Assembly (NCBI GenBank): GCA_947579605.1
Contig: OX388314.1
Location: 22,640,000-22,703,999, forward strand
Length of the DNA stretch: 64,000 bases
Source: Athripsodes cinereus
Taxonomy: Eukaryota; Arthropoda; Insecta; Trichoptera; Leptoceridae
Reading direction: 5' to 3'
This document shows, piece by piece, positions 23,080-33,548 of this stretch (the first letter of the stretch is position 1; each line of letters starts with the position of its first letter). A model generated the notes under the pieces. That model worked only from the letters and a program-made list of their open reading frames with translations, had not been told where the DNA came from and did no database searches. The position numbers and the translations under genes are program-made.

Positions 23080-23347
23080 CCAGATGTGGCATGTTGATCT
23101 ACTTCCGGCCAGGACAAGCGTCTTCTGCAAAACGCCAAAGGAGGACGATGTTGTGGTGTTGTGATAGGTGCTGTGAGAGGTGATATAGGAGTGGCTTCCA
23201 TTCCAGGGGCGACTACAGAGCCTCTATTAGGACGACGTAAGGAGCCTCCTCTTGGTGGTCTCACTGCAGGTGGTGCGAGACATTCCAAGGTACGTCTTCT
23301 GGTTCCAAGAGCAGTTGCTCCGGGAGATGGGACTACTTTTGGGAAAC
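23080..23347 (-). CDS. Exon of an unrecognised host gene (upstream exon)
   Basis: Minus-strand exon of 268 bp between a TTCATTTCAG acceptor and a GG|GTAAGA donor. It enters in phase 1 (two bases finish a codon), has 88 open codons, and leaves in phase 2, matching the exon at 14802-14994. The peptide is rich in Pro, Arg and Thr: PKVVPSPGATALGTRRRTLE near the start, RPPRGGSLRRPNRGS in the middle and FCRRRLSWPEVDQH near the end. RRRLS is a PKA-type site. No folded domain is recognisable; it looks like a disordered linker of a larger protein. GC content is far above the neighbours. The overlapping plus-strand frame (23161-23382) is a shadow. Family unknown. Confidence 0.8.
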
Positions 23348-23619
23348 CTGAAATGAAAGAAGAAAACATATTAGATGAATGAAAATCACTTCATAAATGC
23401 ATACTTTATTAAAATACAAAATTTTTCAGTAAATAAATTAAATCGCTTAGGTAAAGAAATATTACTCAATTTTTTAAACGCTGCGAGTAAGATAAGTTAC
23501 AAAGTGTATTTCTTCTTCTAAATCATTGTCCTCAACCCTGAGGGTTGTGGGCTGCTATTTTTTTTTATATTTGATTGATCATAGTTTTTCAAATCCCTTG
23601 ACACGCAAGTTAAGGATAT

Positions 23620-23730
23620 CTTCTTCTTCTGTAATCATCTCTCCACTGCGAGACGTGGGCCTCTTCCATAGTCTTCCATTTTTCTCTTTCTTGGACTATC
23701 GTTGTGCACTTTCTACTCGGGACAGGATTT
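23620..23730 (-). pseudogene. LINE tail remnant
   Basis: On the minus strand a frame reads VQEREKWKTMEEAHVSQWRD and then an Arg-rich run from a (GAA)n tract. This resembles the 'QDRE.WK.LEEA' end of RTE-like reverse transcriptases and their microsatellite tails. Confidence 0.45.
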
Positions 23731-23853
23731 TTAATTTATGATTACTCATAGATTAATTAGATTATACGAGATAGTAGGGATAGTGGAAAGTGTTTCAATA
23801 TTATCATCGTTGACAATGAAATGTTATAATATTGATGTAAATGTTATAATGAG

Positions 23854-24490
23854 TATAATATCGTTGCCGTGGATGTGAAGTGATCTAATCCACAAGACAG
23901 ACATTCCGAGAAAAAGGGTGTTGAAGTTACGCTGTCACATCCGAAAATACTAATCTGACAATAACTAAGTTATTTTTGCATGGATTTCGCTAAAATTTTG
24001 AAACAATATTCCTGATCACATATTCCACTAATATAAATAACAAAATATTAAAGAATTTTTATATTTTAGAAGTAAACACGAATTTATCACTTGAGTTATT
24101 TCACCACTGTAGCTGAGAAAGATCCAGCTGTAAAAAAGTTGTTGGAAAGTTAGGCGCTATGCGGCTTAGATCTTTTCACTTCTGAGCTGAGAAAGATCCA
24201 CCTGTTAAAAAGTTGTATGGAAAGTTAGGCGCTATGCGGCTTGGATCTTTTCACTTCTATAATTTAATTGAACTATTTGTTATTGAAATGCTCTAACACA
24301 CACTTGAAATGATGTAAAAATACTTGACATCTCTTTAAAATCTTCCAAAAATGCCCTTTAAGAATATCAAATCACTTATTTATCTTCACCACTATGTTCT
24401 CCGTGGTTTTCTGAACAACACTGCATACTTAACTCATTTTTCAAAAAAGTGTGGCTTGGATCACTTCACCTCCACGGCAACGATATTATA
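23854..24490. mobile_element. TIR element with 41-bp inverted ends
   Basis: Positions 23854-23894 and 24450-24490 are inverted copies differing at only a few sites; both contain 'atatcgttgccgtgga' on the appropriate strand. The interior has no long frame. It contains two tandem 74-bp units (from 24111 and 24185) whose 'ggcttggatcttttcacttc' part resembles the TIR itself, so subterminal repeats are likely. I could not fix a clear target duplication, though both ends abut TATA-rich sequence. Superfamily unknown. Confidence 0.75.
24111..24258. repeat. Two tandem 74-bp units inside the TIR element
   Basis: Each unit starts AGCTGAGAAAGATCCA and includes 'aagttaggcgctatgcggct'. They differ at a handful of positions. 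Confidence 0.9.
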
Positions 24491-26798
24491 ATATTATATG
24501 TAGCTTCAGCAAACAATGAATAATAATATTACTGGTTCGGTGCACTAAATTAATTAAAATACTCTGAATGAATTAATCAACAAATTCAAGTTGCAGAACA
24601 GATTATTTTAACCACGTAGAACCTACATAATCCATTTCAATGCGATGAGAATAGACGTCTAATTAAATGACTAAGTTAGATGGTCAACCACAATCGATCA
24701 CATTATCATCTATCATATTAAATGTGAATTTTTAAAAATGGTTAGAATATCAATCTCTCCAGATATCCATGATTAATTTTCCCAATGTCATGTTAAATTA
24801 GATAAAAGTTTCCAATTTTGTAAAAAAGTATCACTCTATATTCAGAAATAGAAATCCAGAACAAACTTGAAAAACTATTTTTTTTCGTCTCGTCTGGAAA
24901 TGGTTTTTCTCAGATAGTCGTCTCATTCTGTTTTTTTTTATATCGAATATTTTTTTGCCGTTTACTTGTGAATTTACAAAAAAAAATTTCATGATCAAAT
25001 CAATGTCAATATGTACAATTTATTTAATATAGATTTTTGTATAGCTATCGCATAAAATGGGATGTATAACAATGACAAAATACCGTTTTCAAACATTTTT
25101 CTATGTATATAGTATACTCGTAATGATAAATTTAATATAAATCTCAAAAAATTGTCAGTTGTGTTTAATCATACACATTGTTACATTTTTCGCACAATGC
25201 TTATGAACTTTATGTATCACGGTATGAATATTTAAGTATATTTACTTGTTTGTATAACCAATTTAGACACCTTGACTAGATAAGTTATAAGAAAATAAAT
25301 GCCATGTATACGATATTACATCTTTTATACAAGTTCTGATATCGTCGTCATATTATAGTTTACTCCATATCGGGTTAATTGCCATGGTAAGAATTAAAAA
25401 AATAAACCATTATTTGCCTGTTGAGAGTGACCATTTTATTCTTTGTGTTTTGAAAAAAGAACGATATTTAAATTTAATGCACATAACGTTCCTATTTGAT
25501 TAACTTAGTTAAAAACTAGTGCAAAATAAAGTTAACAAAGGACTTTGCAGTATTCTACTCTACAGTAGTTATTTAAATATTGTTCTCAATGTTTATTTGT
25601 ATCATACTCCGATTGAATGTTTTGTATTTTAAACGATATATTAATTTCAGTACCAAATTAAATATTAGTTATTTTAAAACAGTTAAATTTGTATTGATTA
25701 CATGCATAACTTAAAGTTACATAAAAATACAAGTAGGTATATATTGGTCTTTAAAAATAATTTCTGGTTCTACAAGATTTCCTATGGTCAATTTTGCCAT
25801 ATTTCGTTTTTGATGGAGCTGTAATTCAATATCCTCATGGAATAGTTCTCCCACTCTTTTCACAGAGTTTTCGAGTGTCCTGAAAGAGGAAAAGTATTCG
25901 TATTCGTGATATATCGCATATTAAATATTTTACATCCGTTACAAAAATAATAAAAAAAATTGTTCATTATATGAATTTAATCCGCTGGTAGGTAACTCTT
26001 GCTTGTGGCACGTGTCCTGTTAAATTTTGTTATAGAGAAAACTATTTTTTTTAATATAATTTTATAAATGTTAAATAAATGGAGGTGCCCAATTTGTATT
26101 GTCTTATGCCAAAATTACCTGTTTATTTTACAAAGTTGAAAGTTTGTTTTGCAATATTGTACATCATAAAACAAAGTTCTCTTTCTAAGTTCGGCATCTG
26201 TTTGCCTTGCAGCATAGACTTAAACAAGATGTTATATACATTTTGTAACTCTTACAATAAGGAAACACTTAGAAAATTATATAAGTCTGTTAATTTAACG
26301 AAATAGTTGCCGTTAAGTAAAATTTCAAGAGAGTTAACACATCAAAGTTTCTATTTATAGATTGTGTAGATATAAAGTTTTTTTTTGTATAATATTTTGC
26401 CAAAGCTCCTAGATACTACTACTCAACGCGGTTTTAATCTTAAATTTTCATCTGAAATATAATAATCGTAAAATTGAAACTTTCAATTGCAATTTTTACT
26501 TGCTTGAAATATCGATGATTTTAAAAATAATTAAATGATGTACTCAGCTGTCAATTATTTATACGAGCGTCTTTTAACTTTTGTTCTGAAATAGTTTATT
26601 TATACTAAGGATATGATTTTTCATTCCCCATTCCCTCTTCCTGCTTTATTGTTTACAGAAAGATAAATATGCAACTATATTATAGGTATCTCAGAAGATT
26701 ATCAAAATTTATAACTTTTAAAGATAATTTATTGGTTGTCAAAAATCTTTTTGTTTTCTGGCACTCTACGGGGAGTAGACAAAGAGTTCTAGTATTTT
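24491..26798. other. 2.3 kb AT-rich, nothing identified
   Basis: One family A-like scrap ('gttctcccactctttt' to 'gttttcgagtgtcctg') lies at about 25845-25885. A 75-codon open frame (26079-26306, plus) shows no recognisable motif and typical AT-rich composition. No splice-bounded exon found. Confidence 0.4.
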
Positions 26799-26912
26799 TT
26801 AAAGATGTGTCTGGGTTATTATAAACTAAAGCTAAAAGCTTGTGATTAAACCGCGCACCTCTTGTACACGAGGTCGTGATTCTACCTCCAGGCTACCGAC
26901 GAACTCAAATAT
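26799..26912 (-). mobile_element. tRNA-derived SINE (family B), internally deleted
   Basis: Minus strand: GTCGGTAGCCTGGAGGTAG (A-box region), then 'gtacaagaggtgcgcggttt', jumping to 'cacaagcttttagcttta' and ending at 'aacccagacacatcttt'. About 30 bp present in other copies between the B box and the body are missing. Confidence 0.65.
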
Positions 26913-28550
26913 AGTAAAGTTGACATACACGTTTATATATAGGACAATTTGTAGAATGCCGTTTATTCATAACATGACCTCAAGGGCGCCATGTTGAATG
27001 TTTTGTCCAAAGCTTCCGAGAAAAAGTGTTTCTTCAGCTTCTTTCTGAGGTTTTCTCTATCCACGTAATAGAGTTTATTTTATGTTACCTACAATTTTAT
27101 TCGCAGTTCATTATAATGATTTCTTATTCATAAGTAGTACTACATAGTAGATATATTACATTATTACATTTTCATGTTTCAGTTACTCTATTATTATACA
27201 GTGTCATGTCTGCTAAGTGATTTCTCCAAGGGGTAGGCAATTTACCCTCTCAGGGGGTGAATCATTAGGTACAGCGAAATTAAATAAACCGAAATGGCAT
27301 CGTGCAGCGAAATCATCATTATGGTAATAATGAGAAAATATGTTGAAATTCGGAGCTAAACATTAACGTGGTAGTCGATTTCGTTAAAATAATTTTGAAC
27401 ATTGAAGTTAATTTTAATCAATGATGACGTTTACATTCGTTAAATAATGCTTCCGTTGAATTTACTTTGGGAGGTAAAGAAACAAACTTAATTTAGAACA
27501 CCTAACTTTTTTTCGAAGAACTGGTAGGTACCTACCTACCTATTACAGGTCATTACCTACCTACCTATTACAGGTTTTTTAAAAGGTTCTGATGGGCCTT
27601 TGTTTATTTAAGATCTTGAATTTTCACTTTGGATTTTTTTTAGTTTTGGAATTAATTATAACATGCGTAATATTTTCAAAAACTTAACGACTAACGAAGT
27701 GTACTTTTTCTTTGATGAATTAACGATCAACCGAATTTTTTTTTTAACGAATTAACAATTAACTGCATTAGTTTTTTGACTAAAGGTGTCCAGATCTGTT
27801 TAAATTTAACCAAAATAAAAAAATCACTCAATTTTCATGATAAAAATTCAGAGTATTTTTATCTGTAAACCTAAAAGAAAGTTATGTTTATGAACTTGGT
27901 TCTAGGTGAATGATTAATGATGAAACATGTCATCTGATAAAATGCTGTTTTTTAAGGTAAGTAACAAAAAGTACGCTTTTTTATATGTCAGGTATTTTAG
28001 TGATTCAATTTTTTCAAAGCCTATTCCTGAAATGATGGTTGGTTAGAGAACAATTTAATGAGAATGAAGCTTGAAAAATAAATCGTATAAAACTACTTTT
28101 TTTCTTTAAACTATAGAAACATTTCATGGCATTCATTTATATCCAAGTTTACCAATAGGCTTATAAATTTCTTGGTATGTAAGCCTTTAAGTATGTAAGA
28201 AGTAAGCTTGTACCAAGATACTCGTAGTTATTTTGTAATGTTTTATGTAATTTAATTTCTCACAAATTTATTCCTAAAGTTGTGATGGCAGTGTCAAAAT
28301 AGTGTAATGTTACTGAATAAAAAGATATACGAAGATATCGGATCTTTTCAAGAAAAATGTTTTGAGAGTGCTCAATGATTATTAGTCATAAAATCACCTT
28401 TATTTTTTCTATACTTTATATGTCTTCGATAGCTGAGATTTTCCTCATTTTTTTTATTTAAACATATTTACACAAGTACATTTTTTTTTCATTTACACAA
28501 GTACTTTTTACACGTGTTTGAAATTTTAAATTTCATGTCTTTGACATTTG
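26913..28550. other. AT-rich, one small tandem repeat
   Basis: A 22-bp unit, TACCTACCTACC followed by TATTACAGGT, occurs at 27529-27550 and 27554-27575. Otherwise no feature recognised. Confidence 0.45.
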
Positions 28551-28771
28551 ATTTATTTGTGTTGTGGTTTTGAATTTTTATATTCTGTAATTTTATTTTT
28601 AAATTTTAATATCTTTTATATAATTTCTTTCTTTCTTTTATATGTTTTTGTATCATTGACATTTGAATGTGTTTGTGTTGTGTTTTCGATTTTATTGTTG
28701 TAAATTTTTTTTATATTATATATCATGTAATAACAGCTTTTGCCGTAGGATGAATAAATAAATAAAAAAAA
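28551..28771 (+). mobile_element. LINE 3' end with A-rich tail
   Basis: T/G-rich sequence with an internal near-repeat ('tgtgttgtg'..'ttgtgttgtg') ends 'cttttgccgtagg' then ATGAATAAATAAATAAAAAAA. A retrotransposon 3' end is the best reading; no coding part. Confidence 0.45.
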
Positions 28772-29584
28772 AAAGTACATGTATATGAAACACTATTTAT
28801 AGATTAGCCAAACTAGCCTCATGGCTATGTTGTGGCCGCAAAAAAAACATACAAAAACAAATACAATTAGAAAATCCCTAAAAAGAACTATCAATTATCT
28901 CTAAAAGAACTATCAAAAATCTCTAAAAAGAACAATCATACAAATTTAAGATGTAAAATACGATTTAAAATATCATACGCTGTTTCTATTACAACGATAT
29001 GAGAGTGCTTGGAATATTGTGGGATGAAGTGAATGAATTGCCAAAGATGATCTGAGTGGAAGAGGCTTGATTCTGTGCTATGCTCTGTGCAATGAGTTGA
29101 GTTGGTAGGCAAAAACACTTGATGTCATAACTAAGAGTTTTGCACTTCTGACCCTTGATTAGTTGACAAAAAATCACAAATACATAGAACAATGGGAAAG
29201 GATCATGGTTTGGTTCTATGTGTAAAATAATAATAAACAAAATATGAGATACACGTCTTATTTTGAATTCAAAATATCGATCAAAACGTTTTTAATAACA
29301 TACCTAACTACATGTGAATGACCTTATGACGTAAAGTAAAATAACATTATAATTGTTATTATCAATCATACTTAGACCAAAATGAGTTGTTATTACAAAT
29401 GAAATTACAAAAATATATCTTCACTCGACAAAATTTATGCTGACGTAATTGGAATTAATGTTTTTGTAATTATCTTTCGTCTGCCATTTCGAATAAACAC
29501 AATTATTATCATAGTTCACAAAATTCACGTTTATTAATTAATCCAAAACTTGACCGAAGCACGCATAATCATTAATATGAATAA
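28772..29584. other. No confident feature
   Basis: Overlapping minus-strand frames of 60 and 83 codons at 28936-29240 have no recognised motif. A degenerate 'tctctaaaaagaac' repeat occurs two or three times at 28880-28935. Confidence 0.35.
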
Positions 29585-29761
29585 ATGTAATAAAATGCAA
29601 GCTGTCTTCTCCGTGCCAACAAAACAATATATGGGTGGCAAACCTCATCGCCGAATTTAAGATATACCTATATATCTCTATTTTTCCGAACACCAGCCTT
29701 TTACAGGACACTCGAAAACTTACGAATAAGAGGGGGTGACTTATCTTAGCCGGGTGCTCCG
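29585..29761 (-). repeat. Family A dispersed repeat
   Basis: Minus-strand copy reading (on plus) 'atgcaagctgtcttctccgt', 'gggtggcaaacctcatcgcc', 'ccttttacaggacactcgaa' and ending 'agccgggtgctcc', the complement of the family's GGAGCACCCGGC end. Nearly full length. Confidence 0.7.
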
Positions 29762-29948
29762 AATTGATTAAAATTTATATCTTATATACATAATATAATT
29801 TATATCTTATATTCACTTTCAATTTATTATAGTGTTAAGGCACTCTTAGAATTTCTATATCGATAGGGCAATATGTTTGACAGTTTTTATGAAATGAATT
29901 ACAGAATATAATGTGTTCATCATATACAGAAACTTACTATTTTAAATT

Positions 29949-30001
29949 ATTTTTAAAGACATCTGAATTTTTCTTATTAAATCAAATACAACTTTATACA
30001 T
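29949..30001 (-). mobile_element. SINE family B, 3' part cut by the LTR element
   Basis: 'ttttaaagacatctgaattt' to 'tttatacat' corresponds to the tail of the family B SINE (compare 62644-62697). It stops at the ACAT target duplication. The rest resumes at 36735. Confidence 0.75.
29998..30001. repeat. Target site duplication ACAT (left)
   Basis: ACAT directly precedes the TG of the left LTR and recurs after the CA of the right LTR at 36731-36734. Confidence 0.9.
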
Positions 30002-31307
30002 TGGGACGGACTTTTGCATATACTTTTTATTCTTGCGCTCTCATGCGCTCTTTTACCTTGTACCCCTCATGGTACAAGGTAAAATAATCAATTATCACAA
30101 TCTCAAAAAAATAATTTTTAGCTCAGTCGGTAGAGATTTCAAAATAAAACAAAGAGTATTGGAAAGTACAATTGACTATACGATAAATGCTCAGGGTCGA
30201 ATGGGTTAACCCAGATCTTATCACAAAGACTTCAAGACTTTTCTCTCTATAAATTCAACAATGCATATTGCCATTAAATCAACGGTGCCTTCCAACAATC
30301 CCCAATAAGAAGGAAAGATTCAGAAACAAAATAAAATTGCTATTTCATTATTTTCTTTTCAATTTATTCCAAACCTCCAGTATTCGGTGACACCTTTGGT
30401 ATGGTCAATGAATTTACATACATTTTATATAAACTTTCTCGACAGTAAAATAGTAAAAGATTAAAACCTTGTTAATCATTTGCTATGTGGCAATCTAACT
30501 AACCCTTAGATTAAAAGTTTAAAATTAAATAATGATTGTGGCACATCATCCTTACCTCCTACCCTTTCTTTTCAGAAACGACCTACATATATCATAAAGT
30601 TATCAAACTCTGTTTGATTATACAATCTACATTAACTTTAGAACAAAATATTTATATATAATTATGAATGAATGAGAACAACCTGATCAATTTATCTTCC
30701 TTCGAGTTCCACTTCACTTCCCGTTTCCCGAAATTGAAGGTTCCTTCCTGATAGGTACATAAGGTTTATTCTGGTATTAGAGGAAGTCAGCATCTTGATA
30801 ATTGAAAGATATTTATTCTCTTGTTAACTGAAGAATTTATTTTGGTAACAAGATATATCCTGAATAATTGAGAAATTCATGCTGGTACTAAGACATAACT
30901 TGAATTCATTCTAGTACTGCGGCGTATCCTGAATAACTGAGAAATTCATTCCGGTACTGAAAGCCGTACATCCATATTTTTGATGACGGCCTGAATTACC
31001 ACTGATTTTAATAATTAAATATGATTAAACTGTCCATCGACAAATAGAACACATTTCTACAACTAATTTATACATTAATCAACCATTTTAAAATGGTAAG
31101 GTTTTTTTTTTTAAACCTTAATATTCACTATCGCATTTTGCGATCTGCCAATTTTGGAATGTCGAATACAAAAAAAGGAAGCATTTTGCTTTCGACCGCC
31201 AATATTGAGAAATCCTCCCACCACGCATGCGCGGCGTCGCGTTATCAATTTCTGTCTTGCCAACGAACAAAATCATTTTTCTATAGTGATATAAAAATAT
31301 CGCTACA
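30002..31307 (-). repeat. LTR, left (3' LTR of the minus-strand element)
   Basis: 1,306 bp, offset 5,423 from the right LTR, with no difference noticed on reading. Contains an 11-bp hairpin (30054-30064 with 30071-30081), a minus-strand AATAAA at 30026-30031 about 25 bp from the LTR end, a TATATAAA at about 30425-30433, a degenerate tandem array at 30764-30970 and a tRNA-like TAGCTCAGTCGGTAGAG at 30119-30135. Confidence 0.93.
30764..30970 (-). repeat. Degenerate tandem repeats in the LTR U3
   Basis: About five units of 35-45 bp on the theme 'gaaattcattctggtact' followed by 'atatcctgaataactga'. They lie upstream of the TATA-like site on the minus strand, a position where LTR enhancer repeats are often found. 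Present unchanged in the right LTR at 36187-36393. Confidence 0.6.
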
Positions 31308-33299
31308 TATTACCACCCACGCCCACCAAAAAAAATAGTGAAGCTATTTTTTTTTATATCAGGTTATTCTCGTTCTATGTTCTCATCAACCCTATAACTT
31401 ACTCTACCTTTTTTTTTTAAAGATTAATCTAAGCACTGCACTGGGCCCAGCCTTTTCTTTTAAAGAAAAACTGTAATTCCATAGGCGCCAATCTTGGTTT
31501 CGTTTAAATTTTAAAACTTTAATTTACATTCGTTTCCGAATATTCGGGTCAAACGACTTCCAAAATGAACAAAAATACCCGTAAATAATAAGTACTTAAT
31601 GATAAAAAAATAATTTCTAAACCAGTGCAGGTCTCATCTTATCTTTGCATTTATAAATTACACTTATATGTTAAATAATACATTTCCATTTTGTTACATT
31701 TACTAAATATCTTTTCAGATCTACTACATTTATTTTAAATTGTTTTGTGCCACAATATTCAAATATCTTCTACTACAAGCTCATATGATTTGCCACATTT
31801 TCCTTAGCTACATAACAAATTATATTAAAATTTCTTATATCTAAACTATATACATTTTGTGCCTTCTTTTTTTTTTATTCAACATTCAAATACATTAAAA
31901 TCTGTCTGTATATTATGCATTTATATTTTATATAACATTAAAAATATTTGATTCAACCTTTTTGAATTGACTCACTTCAACATCATGTCATTTTCCTTTC
32001 TATTTTCATGTATGAAAATATCAATTTATCATCAATTCCATTTTCCTGCCATGTCTTATTCTCCCATCTCTCCTCAGATAAGCACATGCAACTACAACCA
32101 AAGGTTCTCAACCCCTTTCTTTTTTTTATTTCCCTTTTATCCGTAAAATTACGTACTTTACTAATATATTTTCTTTCGAAAATTTCTAATCAACGACCCC
32201 ATTTCATAATATAAGTTTCTCTACTTTGTTAAATGAATTTAACAATCGTATACACAATTATTTCGTAATTACTCGTTTTCATGGAGATAATTAAGGATTC
32301 TCTTCTTTACCACCGTATCCCCGATTTAAATTATGTATACTATAACTCCATTATCTACATTTTCTCACATTACCTATCTCTATATTTTTTTTTTTTAATA
32401 TTTCCACTTTCATATTGAAAATTACATAGTCAATATACTCACAAAAGAGATATAACGAACATCAACATTTGACCTTCTCGACATATTTCATTTTCAAATT
32501 CCCCTTTTATTATTTGACTTTAAATCGCGAGACTATTGAGTACTACAAACCTATCATTTATCAACGTTGCAAATCCTTACTTTCATTCTATTACAATCAT
32601 TCACTTTCATCCTTCGTCTATCTTTTTCCCCTTTCACCGCCTACATACCTACTACTTTCATTTGATTCATAATTAGACCCACAAAACGTTTTGACAAGAC
32701 GGAATGATCAACTCTCATCTTAGATTACAAACTTCTCTTATTGGAATTCATAAACCATGACCCAATACTCATCCCTTGAGCATGCATCCACTTTTACTAT
32801 CATATCATATAAGCACTACGCATACTTCTATATACGTCTTGCTAATCTCGTATCCCTAGTTTATAAATGTATACACCGCGTATAGCTTGACACACTCGTA
32901 TCAGAGATTATGCCTTTATGCATACTACAAACTTTCAATACAAATCATTACACATCCCAATAATGACATTATAACACATGACCCATCTTACAGAGAATCA
33001 TATTCTTACCTCACCTTTTTATCTGACCCTTTCTGTATTATGTACTCGCGTAGAGTTCATATTATCGAAGAATCTAAATAATTTTGCGAAGCGATTTTTT
33101 TCTTTTTAATTTTATCCAACCCTACTCTTTCGTAATTCTACGTACTATTTACTACGTAAATTTTTTTTTATCAAATTCATCTCCTTTTCCCCATTTCATT
33201 AAACTTAAATAGCTATATCCTATAATACCTAACTAAAATTTTTACAGTTTTTTTTTTTTTTATTTACATTATATTTCAATTTTCAGACGTCTTCGTCTT
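31308..33299 (-). other. LARD internal region, downstream part, non-coding
   Basis: No frame over about 85 codons. Pyrimidine-rich on plus with many short T runs. No polymerase motif recognised on either strand. Next to the LTR the minus strand has a G-rich 'ggtgggcgtgggtgg' that could serve as an imperfect polypurine tract. Confidence 0.6.
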
Positions 33300-33548
33300 C
33301 TAATTTTCTCCCTTTCTTTCATCTTGTCGTTGCATTTCTGTTTTTGCATTATAAAATTTGTTATTGGGATTCACTTCCCTGTTTTGCCTTAGTCTCGCAA
33401 AACAATTTATATATACATGTCCGGGTTTGTTACAAAATCTACAAATTAGGTATATCCTTCCTATTTGACCCTTGTCGATCAAATACTCCTTTGCTACCAT
33501 TCTTCTTACCATCTTCATGTTGGTACCTCTGATTACTGTCACTGCCAT
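33300..33548 (-). pseudogene. gag-like zinc knuckle remnant in the LARD
   Basis: An 82-codon minus-strand frame contains CRFCNKPGHVYINC, an exact CX2CX4HX4C retroviral-type zinc knuckle, at about residues 36-49. It is followed by an Arg/Asn/Lys-rich tail, as in nucleocapsid regions. In Gypsy-type and BEL-type gag proteins such knuckles bind genomic RNA during packaging. The upstream capsid part is not open, so this is a leftover of gag rather than a full gene; whether the short peptide is made is unknown. It lies about 1.9-2.1 kb from the 5' LTR, where the end of gag is expected. Confidence 0.65.

Noticed and set aside
23161..23382. Plus-strand frame of 73 codons, Gly/Arg-rich
   Set aside because: Shadow of the minus-strand exon 23080-23347, which has matching splice sites and phase.
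30119..30205. True tRNA gene in the LTR
   Set aside because: Spacing between the A- and B-box motifs is too long, the B box is imperfect, and no acceptor stem pairs.
30002..31307. Segmental duplication or assembly repeat as explanation for the 1.3-kb direct repeat
   Set aside because: TG..CA ends, the 4-bp duplication outside both ends, a PBS-like site and the split SINE identify LTRs.
31093..31338. Identical peptide encoded at 31093-31338 and 36516-36752
   Set aside because: The identity is due to the two LTRs; the frame is inside the LTR and runs out into different sequence at each copy.
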